Source: Nocardioides sp. LHD-245
GTDB taxonomy: Bacteria > Actinomycetota > Actinomycetes > Propionibacteriales > Nocardioidaceae
Assembly: GCF_030929495.1 (NCBI RefSeq)
Contig: NZ_JAVFWN010000018.1
Coordinates: forward strand, 1-64,000
Reading direction: 5' to 3'
Length of the DNA: 64,000 bases
Positions within the stretch are counted from its first letter, which is position 1. Every line of letters begins with the position of its first letter. The position numbers and the translations under genes were made by a program. Under the pieces are notes generated by a model. That model had not been told where the DNA came from. It searched no databases and worked only from the letters and a program-made list of their open reading frames with translations. Positions 52,614 through 62,157 of this stretch are shown here, piece by piece.

Positions 52614-54281
52614 ATGACAGCCGTGTCCCCCGTCCGCACCCTCCGATCCCCGCATGGCAGCGGGCTCTCCACCCTCGGGTGGGAGCAGGAGGCGGTCTAC
52701 CGGATGCTCCACAACAACCTCGACCCCGACGTCGCGGAGAACCCCGCCGACCTCGTCGTGTACGGCGGCTCGGGCAAGGCCGCCCGCGACTGGACGTCGT
52801 TCGACGCGATCGCGCGACGGCTCACCACCCTGCGCTCCGACCAGACCCTGCTCGTGCAGTCGGGCAAGCCGGTCGGCGTCCTGGACACCACCCCCGAGGC
52901 GCCGCGGGTGCTGATCGCCAACGGCAACCTGGTCGGCGACTGGGCCAACTGGGACGAGTTCCGCCGGCTCGACGAGCTCGGGCTGATCATGTTCGGCCAG
53001 ATGACCGCCGGCTCCTGGCTCTACATCGGCAGCCAGGGCATCGTGCAGGGCACCTACGAGACGTTCTCTGCCGTCGCCCGGCAGCGCTTCGGCGGCGACC
53101 TCGCCGGCACGATCACCGTCACCGCAGGACTCGGCGGCATGGGCGGCGCCCAACCGCTCGCCGTGACCATGAACGGTGGCGTCGCGATCTGCCTCGACGT
53201 CGACCCGGCCAAGGTCGCCCGCCGGGTCGAGCTGGGCTACCTCGACACCGTCGCCGACAGTCCGGAGGCCGCGCTGCGGATGGCCGAGGAGGCCGCCGCG
53301 GCCCGGCGTCCGCTGTCGATCGGAGTCTGTGCCAACGCAGCCGAGGTGCTGCCGGCGTACCTGCGCAGCGGGGCGCCGATCGACATCGTCACCGACCAGA
53401 CCTCGGCCCACGAGCCGCTCACCTACCTGCCGGCCGGCGAGGACCTCGACGGCTGGGCCGAGAAGGTACGCCGCGACCCGGCCGGCTGCCATACGCAGGC
53501 GCTGGCCTCGATGGCCGCGCACGTCGAGGCGATGCTCGGCTTCAAGCGCGGCGGCGCGGTGGTCTTCGACTACGGCAACTCGCTGCGCGCGTTCGCCGCG
53601 CAGGGCGGCTGCTCCGACGCCTTCGAGATCCCCGGGTTCGTGCAGGAGTACGTCCGCCCGCTCTTCAGCGAGGGCCGCGGCCCGTTCCGCTGGGTCGCCC
53701 TGTCCGGCGACCGGGCCGACATCGCCCGCACCGACCGGGCGGTCGCCGAGCTCTTCCCCGACGACGACGGCCTGCAGCGCTGGCTGCGCCTGGCCGGCGA
53801 CCGGGTGCCGCAGCAGGGCCTGCCGGCCCGGATCTGCTGGCTCGGCCACGGACAGCGCGACCAGGCGGCGCTCGCCTTCAACGACCTCGTACGACGGGGC
53901 GAGGTCGCCGCGCCCATCGTGGTCGGCCGCGACCACTTCGACGGCGGATCGGTCGCCTCGCCGTACCGGGAGACGGAGGGGATGCTCGACGGCTCCGACG
54001 CGATCGCCGACTGGCCGCTCCTCAACGCCCTGGTCAACGTCGCCTCCGGCGCCTCGTGGGTCTCGATCCACCACGGCGGCGGCGTCGGCATGGGCAAGTC
54101 GATCCACTCCGGCCAGGTCTGCGTGGCCGACGGCACCGACCGGGCCGCCGCCCGCCTGGCCCGGGTGTTCCGCAACGACTCCGCGACGGCCGTGCTGCGC
54201 CACGCCGACGCGGGCTACCCGATCGCCCGGGAGTGCGCCGAGCGCACCGGGCTCGAGATCCCGATGGGAGACGCCCGATGA
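52614..54281 (+). CDS. hutU: Urocanate hydratase
   Basis: The 555-aa protein is urocanate hydratase: NAD-binding GLGGMGGAQ, ARICWLGHGQRD (containing the active-site Cys), and DHFDGGSVASPYRETE / SIHHGGGVGMGKSIHSGQV are the family signatures. It adds water to urocanate to make imidazolone propionate in histidine degradation. ATG 52614 has AGGAG upstream. No other hut gene (hutH, hutI, hutG) is in the window. It overlaps the next gene by 4 nt (ATGA). Confidence 0.96.
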   Translation: MTAVSPVRTLRSPHGSGLSTLGWEQEAVYRMLHNNLDPDVAENPADLVVYGGSGKAARDWTSFDAIARRLTTLRSDQTLLVQSGKPVGVLDTTPEAPRVLIANGNLVGDWANWDEFRRLDELGLIMFGQMTAGSWLYIGSQGIVQGTYETFSAVARQRFGGDLAGTITVTAGLGGMGGAQPLAVTMNGGVAICLDVDPAKVARRVELGYLDTVADSPEAALRMAEEAAAARRPLSIGVCANAAEVLPAYLRSGAPIDIVTDQTSAHEPLTYLPAGEDLDGWAEKVRRDPAGCHTQALASMAAHVEAMLGFKRGGAVVFDYGNSLRAFAAQGGCSDAFEIPGFVQEYVRPLFSEGRGPFRWVALSGDRADIARTDRAVAELFPDDDGLQRWLRLAGDRVPQQGLPARICWLGHGQRDQAALAFNDLVRRGEVAAPIVVGRDHFDGGSVASPYRETEGMLDGSDAIADWPLLNALVNVASGASWVSIHHGGGVGMGKSIHSGQVCVADGTDRAAARLARVFRNDSATAVLRHADAGYPIARECAERTGLEIPMGDAR

Positions 54282-55300
54282 GCGCGCGTGCCGTGGAGGT
54301 GTTCGCGCTGAGCTTCGTGCCGGCCACCGAGTTCCCCGACCTCGCCGTCCACTACGAGAAGTCCGGCTGGCACGGCCTCCTCGCCGCCGACAGCCAGAAC
54401 CTCACCGGTGACCCGTTCGCCGCGATCTCGGTCGCGGCGACCCGCACCGAGCGGATCCGGCTGGGCACCGGCGTCACCAACCCGGTCACCCGGCACGTCG
54501 CCGCGCTCGCGTCCGCGGCCGCGACGGCGCACGCCTTCTCCGGCGGGCGGATGGTGCTCGGCATCGGCCGCGGGGACTCCTCGCTGTCCCACATCGGCCG
54601 GGGACCTGCGCCGGTGCGCGACTTCGAGCAGGTGCTGACCCGGCTCCGCGGCTACCTCAACGAGGGCCGCACGCAGATCGACGACTTCGAGAGCCGGATG
54701 GACTGGGTCGCCGAGACCGGCCTGCCGCCCGTCCCGATCGAGGTCGCGGCGTCCGGGCCGCGGGTGATCAAGCTCGGCGCGTGCCTCGCCGACCGGCTCG
54801 TGCTCACCGTCGGCGTCGAGCCGGAGCCGATCGCGCAGGGCCTCGAGACGGCCCGCAAGGCCCGCGCCGACGCGGGTCTCGACCCCGACGGCATCCGGTA
54901 CGGCGCGTACCTCAACGTCGCCACCCACCGCGACCTCGACGTCGCCAACCAGCTCGTCTCGGGCAGCCTCAGCGTCCTCGCCAGGTTCGCGGATCGCGAC
55001 CAGCGCTCGAAGCTCCACGGCGACTACCGGATCGACACCCATGCGAACCTCCGCACGACGCCGAGCGAGGAGGACCGGATCCTGCGGGAGCGGTTCGCCA
55101 TCGTCGGCGACCCCGACCACTGCGTCGCGCGGATCCAGCCCCTCATCGACCTCGGGCTGGACTTCGTGATCGTGGCCGGTCATTCTCGCGACGCACGCCG
55201 GCAGGACCTGCTGGACAGCGCCGCGCTCCTGGGCGCGGAGGTCATCCCCGCGCTCCGACCCGCAGCGCACCCCTTCACCAGTGAGGTCCAACCGTCATGA
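54278..55300 (+). CDS. LLM-class flavin-dependent oxidoreductase
   Basis: The 340-aa protein is a luciferase-like monooxygenase-fold enzyme: LAADSQNLTGDPFAAISVAATRT, LGTGVTNPVTRH and GRMVLGIGRGDSSLSHIG are typical blocks of F420- or FMN-dependent members. It is translated from within the end of hutU and into the start of the transporter gene, so it probably works on a metabolite of the urocanate pathway. Cofactor (F420 or FMN) cannot be decided from sequence. Confidence 0.88.
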   Translation: MSARAVEVFALSFVPATEFPDLAVHYEKSGWHGLLAADSQNLTGDPFAAISVAATRTERIRLGTGVTNPVTRHVAALASAAATAHAFSGGRMVLGIGRGDSSLSHIGRGPAPVRDFEQVLTRLRGYLNEGRTQIDDFESRMDWVAETGLPPVPIEVAASGPRVIKLGACLADRLVLTVGVEPEPIAQGLETARKARADAGLDPDGIRYGAYLNVATHRDLDVANQLVSGSLSVLARFADRDQRSKLHGDYRIDTHANLRTTPSEEDRILRERFAIVGDPDHCVARIQPLIDLGLDFVIVAGHSRDARRQDLLDSAALLGAEVIPALRPAAHPFTSEVQPS

Positions 55301-56574
55301 CCACAGCACCCGTCCCGTCCGCCGGGCTGCGCCGCACGGCGCCGCGCTCGTCCTGGCGCTCCGTCGTCGCTGCCGGCCTCGGCAACGTCATGGAGTGGTA
55401 CGACGTCATCATCTACGCCTACATGGCGCCGGTGCTGGCCGTCCTCTTCTTCCCCAAGTCCGACCAGACCGCCGGCCTGATCAGCACGTACGCCGGGCTG
55501 CTCATCAGCTACCTCATCCGCCCCGTGGGGGCGATGGTGATCGGCAACCTGGCCGACAAGCACGGGCGCAAGGCCGCCCTCACCCTGACCATCGGACTGA
55601 TGACGATCGGCGTCGCGATCATCGCCGTCACGCCGACGTACGCGACCATCGGTGTGGCCGCCCCGGCGATCCTCATGGTGTCGCGGCTGATCCAGGGGTT
55701 CTCCGCGGGCGGCGAGTTCGGCGCCGCGACGACGTTCATGGCCGAGAGCGCGCAGGTCGGGCGCCGGTTCCTGGCGAGCTGGCAGGCCGCCACGCAGGGC
55801 ATGGCGATGATCCTCGCCGGCGTCTCCGGCTGGCTGCTGTTCACGACCGTCGACACCGAGACGCTGCACTCGTGGGCGTGGCGGCTCCCGTTCGTGTTCG
55901 GCATCCTGATCGGCCCGATCGGCCTGTGGATCCGCAACCGGATCCCCGACACCGAGGAGTTCCGCGCGACCGAGCCGATCGCGAACCCGCTGCGCACCAC
56001 GTTGCGCGACCACTGGGGACGCGTGCTCGTCGGCACCCTCTGCGTCGGCATGGCGGGCATGGGCGTCTACCTGATCACCTTCCTCGCCGCCTACGCCCTG
56101 CGGCTCGACCTCGCGCAGTGGTCCGGGTACGCCGCCGCGGCGACCGCGGGCACCGTGATCGCCGTGCTGGCGCCCTGCTTCGGCCGGCTCGCCGACCGGA
56201 TCGGCGCCGTACCTATCCTGCTGACCGCGGCCGTCGTCGGCTTCGTCAGCATCTACCCGCTGTTGTCGTTCCTGCTCAGCCACCGCACCACCGGGGCGCT
56301 GATCCTGGTCGAGGCGTTCATCGGCGTGATCATCGCCGCCTACTTCGGCACCCTGACCGGGCTGCTGGTCGAGCTGTTCGACACCGAGGTCCGCACCACC
56401 GGCATCGCGCTGTCCTACAACGTCGGCATGATCTTCATGGGCAGTCTCGGGCCGCTGCTGCTGACCGCGTGGAGCGACGTGACGCTGCGCGCGCCGGCGT
56501 ACTACTTCATGATGATCGCGCCGCTGTCGGTCATCGGCGTGGTGCTCGCGCGCAAGCTCTACCGGCAGCCCTGA
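55297..56574 (+). CDS. MFS transporter, MHS-family
   Basis: The 425-aa protein has 12 predicted helices and the MHS-type starts NVMEWYDVIIYAYMAPVL, RPVGAMVIGNLADKHGRK and GFSAGGEFGAA. MHS members import organic acids and betaines with protons. In this operon urocanate or an imidazole acid is a plausible substrate. ATG 55297 overlaps the oxidoreductase stop. Confidence 0.9.
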   Translation: MTTAPVPSAGLRRTAPRSSWRSVVAAGLGNVMEWYDVIIYAYMAPVLAVLFFPKSDQTAGLISTYAGLLISYLIRPVGAMVIGNLADKHGRKAALTLTIGLMTIGVAIIAVTPTYATIGVAAPAILMVSRLIQGFSAGGEFGAATTFMAESAQVGRRFLASWQAATQGMAMILAGVSGWLLFTTVDTETLHSWAWRLPFVFGILIGPIGLWIRNRIPDTEEFRATEPIANPLRTTLRDHWGRVLVGTLCVGMAGMGVYLITFLAAYALRLDLAQWSGYAAAATAGTVIAVLAPCFGRLADRIGAVPILLTAAVVGFVSIYPLLSFLLSHRTTGALILVEAFIGVIIAAYFGTLTGLLVELFDTEVRTTGIALSYNVGMIFMGSLGPLLLTAWSDVTLRAPAYYFMMIAPLSVIGVVLARKLYRQP

Positions 56575-56587
56575 GCGGCCGATCGCG

Positions 56588-57340
56588 TCAGTGCCGCACT
56601 CGCTCGCTGAGCCGCGCCGCGGCCTGGACGACGAGTGCGGCCAGTGCGGGCAGCGTGTCGAGGTGCTCCTCGGGGAAGGTCAGCGTGAACGAGCCGAGCG
56701 GCAGGCCGTTGTCGTCGACCGCGGCAGCCGAGACCGAGGCCAGGTCGGGCATGATCCAGCCCTGCTCGAAGGCGTAGCCGTCGCGTCGTACGGTCGTCAG
56801 GGCGCGGCGCAGCTCGGTCGGCGACTGCGGCCCGAGGCCGCGGCGGGTGAAGAACGCCTCCTTCGACGGGAACAGCGCCCGCACCTGCGGCACCGGGAGC
56901 CGGGCGAGCAGGGCGAGACCGCTGGCGGTGAGGTGGGCGGGCAGCCGCACGCCCACCTCGCTGATCAGCACCGGGCGTCCCGGCGCCCGCTCCTCGATCA
57001 GGTAGACGACGTCGCTGCCGTGCAGGATCGTGAAGTGCCCGTTGTGGCCGGCCTCGTCGACCAGGCGGTTGATGATCGGCTGGGCGATCCGGCGCAGCGG
57101 CGCCTGGCGCTGGTACGCCGACCCGAGCTCGTGCGCCGCGATGCCCAGTCCGTAGCGCCGCCGCTCGGCGTGGTGGCGCACGTAGCCGTGCTCGACGAGC
57201 ACGTCGAGCAGGTAGTAGGTCGTCGACCGGGCCAGTCCCAGCTCGCGCGCGATGTGGCTGGCCGACACCGGCTCGACGCTCCCCGAGATCACCCGCAGCA
57301 CGTCGAGGGCCTGGGCCGCCGCGGGTGCTCGTCGCTCCAT
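56588..57340 (-). CDS. IclR-family transcriptional regulator
   Basis: The 250-aa protein has an N-terminal winged helix (SASHIARELGLARSTTYYLLDVLVEHGY) and an IclR ligand-binding domain (ILHGSDVVYLIEER, RLPAHLTASGLALLARL, YAFEQGWIMPDLASVSAAAVD). It is convergent with the hutU-transporter operon, and the palindrome before hutU is the best candidate site. ATG 57340 was chosen for its GGAAGG ribosome site; ATG 57349 is an alternative. Confidence 0.88.
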   Translation of the reverse strand: MERRAPAAAQALDVLRVISGSVEPVSASHIARELGLARSTTYYLLDVLVEHGYVRHHAERRRYGLGIAAHELGSAYQRQAPLRRIAQPIINRLVDEAGHNGHFTILHGSDVVYLIEERAPGRPVLISEVGVRLPAHLTASGLALLARLPVPQVRALFPSKEAFFTRRGLGPQSPTELRRALTTVRRDGYAFEQGWIMPDLASVSAAAVDDNGLPLGSFTLTFPEEHLDTLPALAALVVQAAARLSERVRH

Positions 57341-57448
57341 GGTCGCCATCCTTCCAGTCCGTGCGGGTCTTCTCGACGGCGGGAAAATCGACCACGCCCG
57401 GAGCATCGGCGTCCTACCCTTGGCCGCGTGCCAGATCGTGGGGATACC

Positions 57449-60253
57449 GTGCCGCTGCGTCTGCTGGGTCCCCTCGAGGTGTTCGACCAGCGCGGCGCAC
57501 CGGTCGACATCGGCTCACCGCGGCACCGTGAGACGCTCGCGGCCCTCGCCGTCGACGCCGGTCGGGTCGTGTCCACCGACACTCTGCTGGACCGCGTCTG
57601 GGGCGAGAGCGCGCGCGGCGGCACCCTGGCCAACCTGCAGGCCGTCATCTCCCGGCTGCGCTCGCGGCTGCGTGGGGCCGGCGTCCCTGCCGACATCGCT
57701 ACCGCGCCGCCGGGCTACCGCCTAGACCTCCCTCCCGGCGCACTCGACACGGACCGGCTGGCCGCCGGCATCGAGGCGGCCCGCGTCGCCCTCGCCGCCG
57801 CGGACCCGCTCTCCGCGCAGGAACACCTGGACGACGCCCTGGACTGGTGGCGCGGCGAACCGTTGGCCGACATCTCCCAGCCCTTCGCGCGGACCGAGGC
57901 CCTGCGGCTCGACGGTCTGCGCCTCACGGGCGAGGAGCTGGCGGCCGGAGTCGACATCGCCCTCGGCGATGCCGGGGCGGCGGTCGCCCGACTGACCGGG
58001 CTCGCGCGACAGCATCCCCTGCGCGAGTCCGTCCGTGGACAGTTGATGCGGGCGCTCTACCTCGCGGGCCGCCAGGCCGACGCTCTCGCGGAGTACGCCG
58101 CGCTCCGGGGCCAGCTCGTCGAGGAGCTCGGGGTCGACCCGGGGCCTGCCGTCCAGCGGCTGTACCAGCAGATCCTGGAGCAGGACCCGGCCCTGCGTCC
58201 GGCGACCGTCGACAGGCCAGCGGCCGCGGCGACCCCGGTGCGGACGATCCGGCCCAGTTCGATCCCGCCGACCGACCTGCTCGGGCCGCTGCTCGGCCGC
58301 GAGCGCGACGTGACCCACCTGGTCGACGTACTCCGCTCACCGGCGTCGCGGCTGGTCACGATCACCGGTGTGGGCGGCTGCGGCAAGACCCGGCTCGCGT
58401 TGGCAGTCGCCGCGGCCGCCGAGCCCTCCTTCATCGACGGCGTCGCCCTGGTGCCGCTCGCTCCCCTGCACGACCCCTCCGCGGTGATCCCCGCGATCGC
58501 CCACGCCGTCGGGGTCGCCGAGGGCGGTGACCCGTTCGCCGCCCTGCTCGACCTGCTCCGCGGCGACACCGCCCGACTGCTCCTGCTCGACAATGCCGAG
58601 CACCTCCTCGACGCGTGGCCCGAGGTCGCCACCCTGGCCGCCGCGTGCCCCGCGCTGCGGATCCTGGTGACGAGCCGGATCTCGCTGCGGGTGCGCGGCG
58701 AGGTGCTGTTCCCGCTCACGCCGCTCGACCTGCCCGCCGCCACCGAGCTGTTCGTGGCCCGCGCGACCGCGACGGGGGCCGCCGGAGCGCTGTCCGCGGA
58801 CGACCCCGTGGTCGGCCAGCTGTGCCAGCGACTGGCGGGCATCCCGCTCGCCATTGAGCTGGCTGCCGCCCGGATCCGGCTGATGCCACCGGCCGAGATC
58901 CTGACCCGGCTCCGCGACGTGATGGCCGCAGAGGGCGCCCGCGACCTGCCCCCGCGACAGCGCACCATGCGCTCGGCGATCGACTGGAGCTTCGCGCTCC
59001 TCTCCCCCGGCGAGCAGGCGGCGTTCCCCCGCCTCGCCGTGTTCAGCGGCGGCTTCGGACTCGACGCGGCGGCCGCCGTACTGGCGGACCTGGTGGCGCC
59101 GGCCGACGTCCTCGCGCTCCTCGAGTCGCTCGTCGACCAGTCGCTCGTGGTGGTGGTGCCCGGGCCCCGGTTCCGGCTGCTGGAGCCGGTGGCGCAGTAC
59201 GCCGTGAGCCGGCTCGATCCCGGCTCCGAACGGGTGGCGCGGGACGCCCACCTGCAGCACTTCGGCGCCCTCGTCGCCCACTACGAGCCCTCGCTTCGCG
59301 GCGAGGGCACCGCCGACACGCTGGTCCGGATCGAGCAGGAGCACGCCAACCTGGTCGCCGCCGTCGAGTGGTCACTGGTCTCCGGGCAGGCCGACCTCGG
59401 CGGCTGGCTGGGCTGGCACCTGTGGCTGTACTGGTGGATCCGCGGGGCGCTGCGGGAGGGCCGCCGGCTGATGCAGGGGGTCCTCGACGCGGAGGTCGAC
59501 GACCGGGTGCGGGTGCGTGCCGGGTCGGTCGTCGGCGCGCTCGCCTTCGCGCAGGGCGATCTCGACGGGGCCGCGGTCTGGGAGGAGAGCGCCGCCCTGG
59601 CCCGGCGGATCGGAGACACCGAGGGACTGCCCTACGCCTACGGTGGCGTCGGGCTGATCGCCCTGGCCCGCGACGACCTCGACCTGGCTGCGTCGGTCAT
59701 CGGCGAGACCATCGAGCTGTGCGAGGGCGCCGGGCTCGGCGGCGAGTGGCTGTGGACGCTGTCGCACGTCTGGCTCGGCACGGTCGAGCTGCTCCGCGGT
59801 GACGCCGACGGCGCCGGCGCGCTGGTCGACCAGGCCCTCGCTGCCGCGCGCCGCCGCAACGACCCGCTCGCCGTCTACATCGCGCTGTTCACCGCGATCC
59901 AGGTCTCCATGGCCCAGGGCGCCCCGGACCGGGCTCGCCGCCAGATCGCCGAAGGGGTGCGGCTCAGCCGCGACACCGGCGACCACGCCAACCTGGCCTA
60001 CCTCCTCGACGCGCTCAGTGTGGTCGAGTCACTCGGTGGCGACCTCGCCCGGGTCGGCGTCCTCCGCGGCGCCGCCAACGAGCTCCGGGCCGGTGCCGGC
60101 GGCAACGTCTACGGTTACTACCGCCCCGACGAGGACCTGATCGCCCGCGCCGGTCAGGTCGCCCGCGACGCGCGCGGGGCGGCGTACGACGCCGACGTCG
60201 CCGCGGGGCAGGCCTTGAGCGTGGACGAGATGGCGGCGCTGGCGACCAGCTAG
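57449..60253 (+). CDS. AfsR/SARP-like regulator with NB-ARC domain
   Basis: The protein of about 934 aa starts with a winged helix and bacterial transcriptional activation domain (LRLLGPLEVFDQRGAPVDIG; SPRHRETLAALAVDAGRVVS; about 1-250), then an NB-ARC STAND ATPase (Walker A GVGGCGKT at 307-314, LLLLDNAEHLLDAW, LVTSRISLRV) and a C-terminal TPR-like helical repeat region (about 620-934). It resembles AfsR-type activators of secondary metabolism or stress responses. GTG 57449 is preferred; GTG 57428 would add seven residues. Confidence 0.9.
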   Translation: MPLRLLGPLEVFDQRGAPVDIGSPRHRETLAALAVDAGRVVSTDTLLDRVWGESARGGTLANLQAVISRLRSRLRGAGVPADIATAPPGYRLDLPPGALDTDRLAAGIEAARVALAAADPLSAQEHLDDALDWWRGEPLADISQPFARTEALRLDGLRLTGEELAAGVDIALGDAGAAVARLTGLARQHPLRESVRGQLMRALYLAGRQADALAEYAALRGQLVEELGVDPGPAVQRLYQQILEQDPALRPATVDRPAAAATPVRTIRPSSIPPTDLLGPLLGRERDVTHLVDVLRSPASRLVTITGVGGCGKTRLALAVAAAAEPSFIDGVALVPLAPLHDPSAVIPAIAHAVGVAEGGDPFAALLDLLRGDTARLLLLDNAEHLLDAWPEVATLAAACPALRILVTSRISLRVRGEVLFPLTPLDLPAATELFVARATATGAAGALSADDPVVGQLCQRLAGIPLAIELAAARIRLMPPAEILTRLRDVMAAEGARDLPPRQRTMRSAIDWSFALLSPGEQAAFPRLAVFSGGFGLDAAAAVLADLVAPADVLALLESLVDQSLVVVVPGPRFRLLEPVAQYAVSRLDPGSERVARDAHLQHFGALVAHYEPSLRGEGTADTLVRIEQEHANLVAAVEWSLVSGQADLGGWLGWHLWLYWWIRGALREGRRLMQGVLDAEVDDRVRVRAGSVVGALAFAQGDLDGAAVWEESAALARRIGDTEGLPYAYGGVGLIALARDDLDLAASVIGETIELCEGAGLGGEWLWTLSHVWLGTVELLRGDADGAGALVDQALAAARRRNDPLAVYIALFTAIQVSMAQGAPDRARRQIAEGVRLSRDTGDHANLAYLLDALSVVESLGGDLARVGVLRGAANELRAGAGGNVYGYYRPDEDLIARAGQVARDARGAAYDADVAAGQALSVDEMAALATS

Positions 60254-60306
60254 CGCGGAGGCCGGTCGATGCACGGGCGGTGGCCGGGCTGCACGGGTCG
60301 ACTGAC

Positions 60307-60336
60307 TCCACGGGCCGCGGGGTGCGCGCCCGTGGA
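60307..60336. terminator. Hairpin between convergent genes
   Basis: TCCACGGGC (60307-60315) pairs with GCCCGTGGA (60328-60336) with a 12-nt loop, between the AfsR-like and HNH genes. No T tract is present. Confidence 0.6.
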
Positions 60337-60432
60337 TTCGGCCGTCCGATGGGATGCTCCCTGCGTGCCGCTCGGAGAGGACGTGCCAGCGTCCCCGCGA
60401 CCGGTGGTTTCGCGGGGTGCGGGGCGGGGTGG

Positions 60433-61752
60433 CTACTGGTCCGGTGGGTGCGTGGTGTGGAAGGGGTGGGTGCCGCGGTGGTCGACCCGGAACCGGAACC
60501 CTGCCGGGCTGGTCCAGACGTAGGTGGCCGGGGCCGGGGCGTCGTAGCGCCAGGTCGAGTGGGTCTTGGCGCGATGGTGGCGTCGACACAGCGGCACCAG
60601 GTTGCACGGACAGGTCGGTCCGCCCTCGCTGTGGGGACGGGCGTGGTCGACATCGCACCGCTGCGCGGGTCGGGTGCAGTGCGGGAACCGACAGGTGTGG
60701 TCGCGCAGGATCACGGGGGTCTTGTGGCGGTCGGGGATCTCGTAGGACCCAACGGGGACATGGTCGGCCAGGTCGATCACGGGTCGCACGATCACGGTCG
60801 TGTGGTGAGTCCGGAGCCACTCTCGGATCTGGATCGAGGTGATGGGGCAGTGGCCCTCGTCCCACCGACCCACCGGGTTCACGAACGGGTTGTCCCCGGT
60901 GGCTGTCGATCCGGCCAGGGTGGTGTCGGTGATGTGGACATTGAGCACGACCTTGCGTCCCGGAACCGTGTCCACGACCTCCCCGGTCTCGGGGTCCGGG
61001 ATCAACAGGTCCAACGCGAGGTCCTGGCGGGCGAGCTCGGCGGCGGCCTTGGACCGCCGCACGTCGAGCGTCGAGTCGTCTCCGAGCCGACCCAGGACCT
61101 CGGCACGCCGTCCGACCGCGAGGTCGAGGTCGTGCCCGTCGGCAGCATCCATCAGCCCGTCGAGGTGGACCAGCCCGTGCTCGTCGACAGCCCCGACATC
61201 GAAGTGCCGCTGGTCGGCGGCCTTCACGCGCTCTGCTTCCGCCTTCTCCGGGTCGAACCGCAGCATGGCTTCGGCGACGAGTCGTTCGAGTTGGGCCCAC
61301 CCGACTCCGGAGGCGTCGAAGAGTTGCCGGTCCACGAAACCCGCCGCCTGCGCGTTGAGAGCCCGGGTGAGGTCGGCGATCCGCTCGGCCCGCCACGGCG
61401 CCAACCGCCCCGCCACCACCGCCTCATACACCTGAGGCAGCCGCCACGCGCACTCGATCACCCGCCCGACATACGCCTTCCCGCCATCCGGAGACCGACC
61501 CAGCACCGCGACGAGCTCCATCAACGCGAACTCGCTGACCAGTGGTGCACCCGGCCCGGCGATCGGGACCCCGGTGTCGAGGTAGCCCTCGGTGATCGTC
61601 GCGACCCCTTCCGGCCCGGCGATCACGTGGTCGCTGGCCCAGGCGGTGATGTCCTCCCACTCCTCGACGATCAACGTCTCGCGGGACCGGATCCGCTCGC
61701 CGACACGCGACAGCAGCGAGGCTGTCGAACGGGCGTCGGTGGCGAGATCCAT
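60433..61752 (-). CDS. DUF222 / HNH endonuclease (13E12 repeat-like)
   Basis: The protein of about 439 aa has a long helical DUF222-like part (SEFALMELVAVLGRSPDGGKAYVG, WRAERIADLTRALN) and a C-terminal HNH nuclease with CRFPHCTRPAQRCDVDHARPHSEGG and NLVPLCRRHHRAKTH, the metal/H-N-H residues. Such genes are frequent in actinobacteria, often in several copies, and may be mobile or defence related; function is not known. ATG 61752 has GGGAGA upstream. The palindrome at 61777-61792 is close to its start. Confidence 0.88.
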   Translation of the reverse strand: MDLATDARSTASLLSRVGERIRSRETLIVEEWEDITAWASDHVIAGPEGVATITEGYLDTGVPIAGPGAPLVSEFALMELVAVLGRSPDGGKAYVGRVIECAWRLPQVYEAVVAGRLAPWRAERIADLTRALNAQAAGFVDRQLFDASGVGWAQLERLVAEAMLRFDPEKAEAERVKAADQRHFDVGAVDEHGLVHLDGLMDAADGHDLDLAVGRRAEVLGRLGDDSTLDVRRSKAAAELARQDLALDLLIPDPETGEVVDTVPGRKVVLNVHITDTTLAGSTATGDNPFVNPVGRWDEGHCPITSIQIREWLRTHHTTVIVRPVIDLADHVPVGSYEIPDRHKTPVILRDHTCRFPHCTRPAQRCDVDHARPHSEGGPTCPCNLVPLCRRHHRAKTHSTWRYDAPAPATYVWTSPAGFRFRVDHRGTHPFHTTHPPDQ

Positions 61753-62157
61753 GACTGGATTCTCCCACCGACCCACGACACTTCAAAGTGTCGGAAACCC
61801 GCCTGTGGACAGGCGAAACTCTGATCCGGGGGTGTGGAGAATCAACGTCACCGACTGCGACACAAGCACCCGAAAGCCCGTCCGCGAACCGCAACCCGAC
61901 CACCGAACCCGGCCACCTCCCCAACGCTCTCGTCGCTGCTGCTTGAAACGCAACCGACAACGCAGCCGAAGCCCACGGACAGCCCCCAGCACCACCACCG
62001 CTCCCTCACCCGGCCGACGGGCCCCCACCTCCACCACCGACACACTCGTCCATGGAACGACTAGAGGCGCCATCACCGTCCTGACCCGCTAGCGGCCCCG
62101 ACCCCACCGCAAGCGACCCGCAAGGTCACCACAAGCACGGACGGCGACGCTCACTCC
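61753..62157. other. Gene-poor 405-bp stretch
   Basis: Apart from the dyad at 61777-61792 I see no gene. The DNA is strand-biased (C-rich on the plus strand) and open frames on both strands lack ribosome sites and any family pattern. It may be decayed repeat-family DNA or a long leader. Confidence 0.55.
61777..61792. promoter_or_regulatory. Short dyad before the HNH gene
   Basis: GACACTT-CA-AAGTGTC is a perfect dyad 24 bp upstream of the HNH start codon. Position suggests an operator or autoregulatory site. Confidence 0.5.

Noticed and set aside
60433..61752. The HNH gene as an insertion sequence or homing endonuclease insertion
   Set aside because: No terminal repeats, target duplication or disrupted host gene can be seen.
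61753..62157. Short open frames in the gene-poor stretch as genes
   Set aside because: They have no ribosome sites and no recognisable domains, and overlap each other on both strands.
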